A stretch of 13,719 nt of DNA, taken from the NCBI GenBank assembly GCA_024276395.1, contig JAJRXH010000746.1, positions 1-13,719 on the forward strand, given 5' to 3'. This DNA comes from an archaeon. GTDB taxonomy: Archaea > Asgardarchaeota > Heimdallarchaeia > Hodarchaeales > S146-22. The notes beneath the pieces were generated by a model, which had not been told where the DNA came from, did no database searches, and worked only from the letters and a program-made list of their open reading frames with translations. Positions within the stretch are counted from its first letter, which is position 1. Every line of letters begins with the position of its first letter. Position numbers and translations under genes: made by a program. Shown here one piece after another: positions 7,879 to 13,719 of the stretch.

Positions 7879-8030
7879 GTGAACCACCCATACTCCTAGC
7901 GGACGAGGATTCAGATCCAAGGAAGACCCATATCTCATCGGTAACGATTGTCGTTAACCGCCTGCTGTTATTCTGTTGAATGGATGACATTGGTGAACTA
8001 CCCCTCGCTTTCGCAAGGGGTCTTACAAGC
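7879..8030 (+). other. Two GTGAACYACCC motifs and a hairpin, possible IS200/IS605-type end remnants
   Basis: This 255-base gap has no gene. At 7993-8020 it reads GTGAACTACCCC followed by a hairpin with arms CCCCTCGC (8001-8008) and GCAAGGGG (8013-8020), seven of eight pairs, a four-base loop, then GTCTTACAAGC. At 7879-7889 a near copy, GTGAACCACCC, is followed by sequence ending GCGGACGAGG, as if its hairpin had decayed. This arrangement resembles the subterminal hairpin at the right end of IS200/IS605-group elements, which also forms the 3' part of TnpB guide RNAs. No tnpA or tnpB is nearby. The family assignment is from memory of such ends and is tentative; it could also be a terminator or small RNA. 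Confidence 0.35.
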
Positions 8031-8040
8031 AGCGGGAAGA

Positions 8041-8047
8041 TAAAAAA
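8041..8047 (-). terminator. T-run terminator of the beta-helix gene
   Basis: About 27 bases after the TAG at 8076-8074 the minus strand reads ACGTACTTTTTTTATC. A run of seven T without a hairpin fits archaeal intrinsic termination. Confidence 0.5.
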
Positions 8048-8073
8048 AGTACGTGTTGTTACTTATCTATTAT

Positions 8074-10101
8074 CTATTGTTTGCCTAAGACCTGTTTCTT
8101 TCTTTTACCTTTATGATAAGAATGGGCCATACATCCTATAAGAATGGCTAAGAATGAAGCACTCAAGGACCACCTGTCTAATTCCAATCTAACCATTCCT
8201 TCATCGTTTGTCCTTGTTTCTTGGTTTTGCATTTCGTCGTTAGAGGGAAGGATTGCATCAGAGGGCAGATAAGGTTTAACAATGTCATTCCACGGCGCGG
8301 GATAACCATCAAACCAAGGAATGGGAATGGGTTCCGCAAGAGGATGTGAGTCAACGACATCGTCACGTGAATCATTAGAGGAGGTGTTGTCAAAGATCAC
8401 GTAGGGAACGTCAATGATTCCATCACCATCGGAATCGTCCTGTGATCGTGCATGCCTATCCCAGTAGTTCCCACGACTTCCATCATCTACTGTTACTTCC
8501 CGTGCACTAAAATACACTCGGATTTCTGGAACGGTGGTAATGTTAATGAACGCGTTGTAAAGGATTCGAATGTCTTTGGGACGTGGTTCTAGGATGGGAA
8601 TGGGATCATCCACGTCACTGTAATCTATAGCAATCCCCAAATAGACATTCGTAAACCAGTTGCCCTCAATTAAGATGTCGGATATCTGAGTTGGAAGCAT
8701 CCCTATTGCAGTCCAGATGTAGGTAAAGAGATTCTCCTTGATGACAAAATTAGTCAACCCAGTACCAAAACCAAAAGGAAAAGGATGTGAAAAAGATATC
8801 ATGTTGGCTCCACGATAGTATTTAGGATCATCGATCGTTGGATCTCCTTGAAACACGTTCTGCCAAATAGTAACGTTTTCGCTTTCTGGAATGACTCGAA
8901 TGCCAGAACTAGAAAAGTAAAAGTCCCTGAAAGTGTTACGGAAGATCAAAGTGCCATTCGGTTTCGATCGCACGTTATGCAGGACAATGGCGTCTTCAAA
9001 CACGTGACTAAACACGTTATCCGCAATCAAGAATTTCTCTACGCTGCCCGTTATGACCGCGTTGCTTGCGTTGCTTGGATACATTCCGAAGTAGATACCC
9101 CAAAATAGATATTGGAAACTATTGTTCAAGATCAGGATCAAACGTGGATCCATGTTACCCAAATAGAATACTAGCACGCCAGAAATTTTTTTAACAATCC
9201 CATACGGGCTAATAAATGAAGACGGGCTAATGAATGAAGACCTTGAAATGATAATATGAGGAACGTTTATGATTTCCAGCGAGTTATTCGTAAAGCGCAT
9301 GTCTTCAACGATGACTTGTGATCCCCCCATGATGGTAAAGCCAAGATCACTGCTGAGCATCGTTTCATTTAGAAGGAATCGTGGGATGAATCCAGCGCTG
9401 CTAATCTCTGATCGGCGAAGAATGACCTTGGTGCCTTGTAATCGTACTAAATACGCATCAAACCAACTATAAAGAATGACTCCTTTATTTTCCACGCTGG
9501 CTTCCCAATCTGGGGGCTGTACAACACCAAGATACGACCCATTGTCCATGATGAAGGTCGTGTTAGGGTCAGCAGTAAATTCCCACCACCCTCTATAATT
9601 CCTCTCGGATTTTGAGAGCGCTTTACCATTCGATGTCGTCATAATGGTAGTATTTTCATCCACCGTAGGAGGTCGCTGAAAAAGAAGGGTGGTATTGTTT
9701 AAAACTAGGGTTGCATTTTGTGTGAGATGAAGGTCGCCACGCAAAATAATGTTACGGTGATCCCATCGGGTTTTGTTCGTGATGATCACGTCATTCTCAA
9801 TGATTTCCAGAGAAGAGTCTAATAACACGCTCGATGAGGATGCAATCCTTATAGGTGCGTTCAACCACCGTGAGGGAGATAATACCATTGAACTGTAGGA
9901 CAATTCTCCATTACTTGATTGAGCAGTATCCCTAGCTGCCATGTTAGAAGAATGCCCATGAAAAGATGTGTTCGGCATTGACAGCCCAAGTCCCAATCGG
10001 AACGTCGATGTTGTAGAGATTGAAATAATTAATAAAAGGCAAAAAAAAGAAAATAATGACATTTTCAACCAATTTTTGGGCAATAAGTTCTTAAAATACA
10101 T
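8074..10101 (-). CDS. Exported, membrane-anchored right-handed beta-helix protein (NosD-like repeats)
   Basis: The protein starts at the ATG at 10101 (a TTG three codons earlier at 10110 is possible), giving about 675 aa. Numbering from that TTG, residues 17-40 form a signal or anchor helix (SLFSFFCLLLIISIS). The middle, about 60-560, is rich in short strands with N-x-F/I/V patterns such as ILNNSFQYLFWGIYFG, IADNVFSH, IFRNTFRDF and IEGNWFTNVYLGI, the hallmark of parallel beta-helix (PbH1) coils. From 547 it reads GNYWDRHARSQDDSDGDGI followed by DVPYVI, the conserved closing segment of archaeal NosD-like domains. Residues 647-665 form a membrane helix followed by a basic tail (HKGKRKKQ), so the body lies outside the cell. 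Many N-x-S/T sites suggest N-glycosylation. The ligand is unknown; carbohydrate binding or surface structure is likely. It is downstream of the broken protease on the same strand. Confidence 0.85.
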   Translation of the reverse strand: MYFKNLLPKNWLKMSLFSFFCLLLIISISTTSTFRLGLGLSMPNTSFHGHSSNMAARDTAQSSNGELSYSSMVLSPSRWLNAPIRIASSSSVLLDSSLEIIENDVIITNKTRWDHRNIILRGDLHLTQNATLVLNNTTLLFQRPPTVDENTTIMTTSNGKALSKSERNYRGWWEFTADPNTTFIMDNGSYLGVVQPPDWEASVENKGVILYSWFDAYLVRLQGTKVILRRSEISSAGFIPRFLLNETMLSSDLGFTIMGGSQVIVEDMRFTNNSLEIINVPHIIISRSSFISPSSFISPYGIVKKISGVLVFYLGNMDPRLILILNNSFQYLFWGIYFGMYPSNASNAVITGSVEKFLIADNVFSHVFEDAIVLHNVRSKPNGTLIFRNTFRDFYFSSSGIRVIPESENVTIWQNVFQGDPTIDDPKYYRGANMISFSHPFPFGFGTGLTNFVIKENLFTYIWTAIGMLPTQISDILIEGNWFTNVYLGIAIDYSDVDDPIPILEPRPKDIRILYNAFINITTVPEIRVYFSAREVTVDDGSRGNYWDRHARSQDDSDGDGIIDVPYVIFDNTSSNDSRDDVVDSHPLAEPIPIPWFDGYPAPWNDIVKPYLPSDAILPSNDEMQNQETRTNDEGMVRLELDRWSLSASFLAILIGCMAHSYHKGKRKKQVLGKQ
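9205..9240. repeat. 18-bp tandem duplication inside the beta-helix gene
   Basis: CGGGCTAATAAATGAAGA (9205-9222) is followed directly by CGGGCTAATGAATGAAGA (9223-9240), one difference in 18. It encodes the doubled peptide SSFISPSSFISP and keeps the frame, adding six residues to one beta-helix turn. Confidence 0.85.
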
Positions 10102-10204
10102 TGATTTCAACCAACCTAGATTTTTTTACAACATTCTTTCTTGCAAGTAATGAAATTAGGAGGCTGAGAATTCTTTCTAATGGTACGAGAATGGATGATA
10201 TCAT

Positions 10205-11421
10205 TTAGATGGTTAAGTGTGGTGGTGACGGTAGCGGCGGGCTAGGGGTTGTTTGATCGTTCATTAAAAGATCAAGAGTCTTTTTATAATCATCGTATCC
10301 ATAACCAGTATATTTATCCCATCCAAGTTGGTTTAAATCTCCATTCAAGAGGGCACTTGTTTTTAGTAAATTTTGCACGTCTTGAGAAGATAACGTTCTC
10401 TTTCCGTTATTGTTGATGGCATCCTGGATTAATATCAATGCGATTAAAGCAGCTAGTATCGGTGCCGCAAAGGAGGTTCCACTGACTTGCGTCACTTGAT
10501 TTGAGACGGTCAAAGTTAACACGTCTTCGCCAGGCATCACGAAATCAAGTTCAGATCCATAATTGCTGAAATCAGATCTTTGTAATTGTGAATTGATACT
10601 TCCCACGGAGAGATCACATCGGGGTGACTTGCTGGAAAAGCCACGCTCTCAGCAGCATCATTTCCACTTGCAGCCACCAGTATTACTCCATTGCTGGCTG
10701 CAAACTCTATGGCTTCAGTTACTACGGGATATTCGTCGCTGAACTTAAAACTCATTGAGATGACATCAGCGTCGTCGCTAGTTCTGATAATACCATCAGG
10801 TCCTCTTGCTGCTTTTTTAATGGCGTCAGCTACCCAAAGTGGCTCGTGAACTGGATTCTCATTACAAATATAGCCAATACACTTTCCTTGACTTGCAACC
10901 TTGAAAAAGTATATTTCAACGTTCTCCGCCACACCTATTATTCCTTCATCGTTTCCTTGTCTTGCATCGATGAGTCCAGTTACCTGTGTCCCGTGACCCC
11001 TAATGTCCGGTGCAATAACGCCTACCTTTGATGGATCATTTCGAGCCTCTTGTGACGGATCCATTGTCATGTCAACTATCCAAGTAATGCTCTCTCGTCT
11101 TAAGTCGTCATGATTATTGAGTCCTTCATCAAGGATGGCCAGTTGGATACCCATCTTTCCAGAGAAAATGTTATGAACAGGTCCAGATTCTAACACGTGA
11201 AGGAATGGAATGTACCAACCTACTTGTTCACCACTGGCGCTGCTGACGGATGAGGAGATACTTAGAAACCCTTGGCTAGAACCTCGTGAGAGAGATTGTC
11301 TAAAGAGAGAGGAAGGGTACTCATTTCCCATCACCCAAGGTACCGCAACCATGGTACCTAACAAGAAAAACAATAATTTCACTCTTAAAACGAAGTTGAA
11401 ATTTACCTTAAACAAGTGCAT
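10205..11421 (-). pseudogene. Subtilisin-like (S8) exported serine protease, broken by a frameshift
   Basis: The reading frame starts at 11421 with a signal peptide (about 1-32, hydrophobic core VKLLFFLLGTMVAVPWV). It carries the catalytic Asp98 in LAILDEG, His143 in RGHGTQVTG and the oxyanion Asn254 in VAASGND. After HPDVIS the frame is lost at about 10608-10613, in the repeated GAGAGA on the plus strand. The other frame continues as VGSINSQLQRSDFSNYG and holds the catalytic Ser in QVSGTSFAAP, ending at 10205. Removing one TC dinucleotide (or adding one base) restores the usual 'hPdVIsVgSi' join, giving about 405 aa. The Asp motif is DEG where DTG or DSG is usual. The C-terminus is proline-rich. 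A 91-bp mobile element lies 9 bases before the start codon. As written the product would lack the active Ser. Confidence 0.85.
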
Positions 11422-11430
11422 TTTCCATCA

Positions 11431-11521
11431 GAGAGTTATTCACTTTACCTTGGAGTATTTAAAGGAACGAGTGGGGTTTTAAAAAACTCTTTTAAATGAC
11501 GGAGATAACTGAATAACTCTC
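11431..11521. mobile_element. 91-bp MITE-like element, copy 2
   Basis: GAGAGTTATTCA (11431-11442) and TGAATAACTCTC (11510-11521) are perfect 12-bp terminal inverted repeats. Perfect 8-bp direct repeats TTCCATCA flank it at 11423-11430 and 11522-11529. The interior is an imperfect palindrome containing TATTTAAA (11456-11463) and TTTTAAA boxes; it encodes nothing. The TTTAAATA box read on the minus strand is about 38 bases before the protease ATG at 11421, so the element may supply a promoter. Removing it restores GTGATGGAAAATG, in which GTGATG would be a ribosome binding site; the insertion splits that site. Confidence 0.88.
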
Positions 11522-11652
11522 TTCCATCACACTCTATTAAGGATTTCTTTTCATACGGTTTTCTATTCTTCCTCCTTGTGTGATTCTGTTTCTTCTTTTC
11601 TGACACTCATTCATTGAGGTTCCTCGATAATGTCATTGACTTGTTCGGTTAT

Positions 11653-11735
11653 AAAAATTTTCGGCTCTCATCCCCTCCCTTGCGGAAGGGCACCTCCCGC
11701 CGACACGGTTAAAAATTGACGGATGAGGATTTAAA
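11653..11735 (-). ncRNA. Possible small structured RNA or element end
   Basis: Read on the minus strand: a TTTAAA box (11735-11730), then about 26 bases later a segment enclosed by TCGGC (11703-11699) and GCCGA (11665-11661). Inside is a hairpin with arms CCCTT (11690-11686) and AAGGG (11681-11677) around CCGC, and after it AAATTTTTAT, which could terminate transcription. Box, structure and T-run are spaced as in a transcript of about 50 bases. The inner hairpin resembles the one at 8001-8020 (about 16 of 20 bases alike on the plus strand), so it could instead be a transposon end. No known RNA family is recognised. An opposite-strand TTATAAAAAT box (11650-11659) is also present. Confidence 0.3.
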
Positions 11736-11886
11736 GGAAGAGGAGGCAAATACTGATTAATTACCAGCTAAATGTTAATACAACCTTATAAAATATGATT
11801 GTTCGATGGTTATTTTTGCATTTATCATGATACATTAGCGTCGCCTGATAACATTTCATCGTTTCTTGATTGTTTCTGGTAAAAAT

Positions 11887-11911
11887 GGAATCATTACTTT
11901 GGTAATGATCC
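11887..11911. other. Hairpin in gene-free region
   Basis: GGAATCATTAC (11887-11897), loop TTTG, GTAATGATCC (11902-11911): eight uninterrupted pairs plus two beyond a bulged A. A second short palindrome, CGTGG-ACTAAT-CCACG, is at 11968-11983. The whole stretch 11522-12245 shows no gene with family resemblance, conserved motif or good start. These hairpins and the structure near 11661-11703 are what it holds. It may be regulatory DNA or the remains of a gene or element. Confidence 0.4.
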
Positions 11912-12211
11912 AATGAATTCGGCATACACGCCTTGAAATGTGCCATACTGCCATCATCTGGGTGATTCGTGGACTAATCCACGGTTAAGAGAAGATCAAT
12001 GAATGATCTGGTATTCGGCTTTGTCCAATTTAAAATTACAGTCTCTTCATGCTGGGAAGATGATCCTTGTCTTGTTAACTGGAAATCTACCAGTGAAAAC
12101 TTCAGAAAAACCTATTGTAAAAAATTAAGCTTCTCCAAAAAACTTCATGAATTCGGATTGGGGATTCATTCTGTCTTCGGGGATGAAATTTCCGCATCAA
12201 TCGAAAAATTC

Positions 12212-12220
12212 TTTAAAATA
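12212..12220 (+). promoter_or_regulatory. TATA box (with purine-rich upstream element) of the small membrane protein gene
   Basis: CGAAAAATTC precedes TTTAAAATA, centred 30 bases before the ATG at 12246. With a start site about 26 bases downstream the transcript would be nearly leaderless, which fits the absence of a ribosome binding site there. Confidence 0.55.
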
Positions 12221-12245
12221 CGTGCAGCTGTTTCCTTGAACAATC

Positions 12246-12629
12246 ATGACTCGACAAGAATCATTCCTCATGAAGCATTCATGGGTTCTCTCGATAATCT
12301 TGATACTCGTGGGTGTAAGCATGGCGTACTTCCTTCATGGCCCCAATAGCCTTGTCACGAGCATTGTTGCCATTGCCCTAGGATTCTTCTTCCCCTTACT
12401 CGTTAATGCCTTCGGTATTACATCTACTGCTCAACTAAAACAGGCAAGCATGAAGCCTCCTGACGAACCTATATTAGAATTACCAAGTGATCTAGAAGAT
12501 TCCAGCACGACATCATCAGCTCAAGGCAAACCTGAGGCATCTTTCATCACTGGAATGGAAAATTATCTCCTAGGATGGGCAATCATCACCTTTGGATTGA
12601 TTCTCATTCTTCCATTGATCATCAAATGA
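12246..12629 (+). CDS. Small membrane protein with three transmembrane helices, unknown function
   Basis: The 127-aa product has hydrophobic segments at about 13-30 (WVLSIILILVGVSMAYFL), 36-57 (LVTSIVAIALGFFFPLLVNAF) and 107-126 (YLLGWAIITFGLILILPLII). A polar, serine- and acid-rich loop (60-105, with DLEDSSTTSS) separates the second and third. No family is recognised and there are no charged residues within the helices to suggest transport. The start at 12246 is supported by the TATA box 30 bases upstream; Met9 is an alternative. It stands alone: the region before it holds no clear gene and the next gene converges from the right with a 96-base gap. Confidence 0.68.
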   Translation: MTRQESFLMKHSWVLSIILILVGVSMAYFLHGPNSLVTSIVAIALGFFFPLLVNAFGITSTAQLKQASMKPPDEPILELPSDLEDSSTTSSAQGKPEASFITGMENYLLGWAIITFGLILILPLIIK

Positions 12630-12725
12630 TAACCAAGTAGTCAATCATTCTCTCAATAAAAGATAATTCCTAAATTTTCCAGAGATGCTGGTTTTATTTC
12701 ACTAATTAATGCCCATTCATTTAAT

Positions 12726-13719
12726 TTAATAGTAAATGGAACGAAAAAATGGTTCAACGAGACGACGACGATTTTCTTCAGATGCTGACAAGCAAGAATC
12801 AATGAATGGACAAAAATTTTCTATTTTGATTGATATTCGCTGTTTCAATTCTTCTATAACATCTTTTCTTCTTGATTCGCAGTTTGGTGATTCTTTTTGA
12901 CAGCAAAACCTTACAACATGCCAAAATAAATCGTCAACAATAATTGGTGGTAAACCAGAGACTTCCAATACATACATGTAGGCTTCTAGTATCTTCTCTC
13001 TCAGAATTCTATCTTCTTTCTCCGAAATTGAATTATGTAACAAGATTTTTTTCTTCAATTCATCATCAATGATTTCAACTAGTCCAATTCTCAATGCTAA
13101 TCGAATTAAATGGTTATCAATGGGTAATTTCAATGTTGTTGGATCAACAACTTCTAAAAGACCTGTTCTCAAGAGAAATTTCAACAAGAGATATGATTTT
13201 TTCCTAAGTGGATCTTGATAAGCTCTAAATATCTCAAGAGCCTCTAAAATATCCTTAACCTTAACTTGTAATTTTTCTAGCTGTAATTTCGATCGAACGT
13301 TCTCTAAATATTCTAGTATATCATTGCATTGAGCAGCAAGCAACCGATTTGCCGCATCCTTCCATAATTCAAGTCTTTTTTCTGGATCAAAAATGGTAAC
13401 AATGGTATTTCTAGGTGTCATAACAGTAAAGATTGACTTAAATTGACCTAATTGAAGCCTAACAATGCCTGATGGATTAAAAAATTACTCATTTTCATTT
13501 AACTGTCTTAAAGCGAGAGCATAAAGCAAATCAACGCCTTGAAGCAATCGAAAACTAAAATAAGCCTCAAATACTTCCCCTGGAGGATGAGTCTGATGGT
13601 CAATGGAAACCATAAAAAAGAAAAAATTTGCTCTCACCGCTGCAGACAATCGCGGCGAAGGATACAACATAGGACTTGTAAGGGGTTCTGGACGGAATTC
13701 AAGTTTATCCAAGTAATTA
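12726..13719 (-). pseudogene. Helix-hairpin-helix glycosylase-like protein with Fe-S loop, interrupted by an in-frame TAA (5' end beyond window)
   Basis: The minus-strand frame enters from the window edge and gives a TTG at 13712 as earliest visible start. It reads ANFFFFMVSIDHQTHP and GVDLLYALALRQLNENE, meets TAA at 13487-13485, then continues in the same frame as FFNPSGIVRL to a TAA at 12726, over 330 codons in all. Numbered from the ATG at 13421, LPIDNHLIRLALRIGLVE (99-116) resembles the 'PvDtHv.R...RlGlv' segment of HhH-GPD DNA glycosylases. Cys174-X6-Cys181 and Cys204-X5-Cys210 match the ends of the C-X6-C-X2-C-X5-C iron-sulfur loop of endonuclease III, with about 20 extra residues in the middle. 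The usual catalytic Lys is not obvious. Base excision, or a tRNA-base role like the glycosylase-related queuosine salvage proteins, are both possible; I cannot choose. If the TAA is real, the larger piece might still be made from the ATG at 13421. Confidence 0.6.

Noticed and set aside
11661..11703. tRNA gene
   Set aside because: It is too short and lacks the T-loop, anticodon arm and CCA-proximal acceptor pairing; only a nested hairpin is present.
11761..11946. Minus-strand open frame of 61 codons
   Set aside because: The composition (many Cys, His, Asn and Tyr) is not protein-like, there is no ribosome binding site, and a hairpin runs through it.
11999..12349. Plus-strand open frame of 116 codons
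   Set aside because: It has no recognisable motif, overlaps the membrane protein gene by about 100 bases in another frame, contains that gene's TATA box, and its start has no good promoter or ribosome binding site. A decayed gene is possible but unsupported.
3267..13487. Reassignment of TAA to an amino acid
   Set aside because: Two genes contain one in-frame TAA each, but TAA also ends intact genes with normal C-termini, so decay or sequence error is simpler.

Overview
The window looks like chromosomal DNA from an archaeon. Several genes have a TTTAAA- or TTTATATT-type TATA box about 30-40 bases before the start codon, ribosome binding sites are of the GGTGAT/AGGAG type, terminators are bare T-runs, and the gene types fit (TrmB-like winged helix with a coiled coil, XerA-like recombinase, archaeal-type inositol monophosphatase family, NosD-like beta-helix protein with a C-terminal membrane anchor). 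DNA is moderately A+T rich. The phylum cannot be fixed from the sequence; an Asgard-type or related archaeon is only a guess.

Layout. 1-2043 (minus): a DegT/DnrJ/EryC1 aminotransferase followed 46 bases later by a TTG-started winged-helix/coiled-coil protein that runs off the left edge. 2076-2083: a TATA-like box that can serve both that unit and the divergent plus-strand yggS-type PLP-binding protein (2120-2845). yggS converges on and overlaps a broken inositol monophosphatase family gene (2829-3814, one frameshift and one in-frame stop). 3855-4742: intact tyrosine recombinase (XerA/XerC/D type). 4768-6826 (minus): AmrS-type radical SAM protein followed by LarE-type sulfur transferase. 7132-7818 (minus): acidic helical protein of unknown function. 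8074-10101 (minus): secreted or anchored beta-helix protein. 10205-11421 (minus): subtilisin-like protease broken by a frameshift between its Asn and Ser active-site residues. 11522-12245: no convincing gene, but several hairpins and a possible small RNA. 12246-12629 (plus): small three-helix membrane protein. 12726-13719 (minus, 5' end beyond the edge): helix-hairpin-helix glycosylase-like protein with an Fe-S loop, interrupted by one in-frame TAA.

The strongest non-genic signal is a pair of 91-bp elements (6951-7041 and 11431-11521). They share 12-bp terminal inverted repeats, are about 85% alike, and each is flanked by its own perfect 8-bp direct repeat (TGAAAATG and TTCCATCA). This is the signature of a non-autonomous transposable element (MITE). 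One copy sits 9 bases upstream of the broken protease gene. Two further hairpins (8001-8020 and 11661-11703) resemble palindromic ends of IS200/IS605-type elements or small structured RNAs. Together with three broken genes, this points to a region with past transposition and ongoing gene decay, although assembly errors could account for the frameshifts and stops.

The genes do not form one pathway. The most plausible functional units are the DegT-regulator pair and the AmrS-LarE pair. No CRISPR array, tRNA or rRNA was seen.
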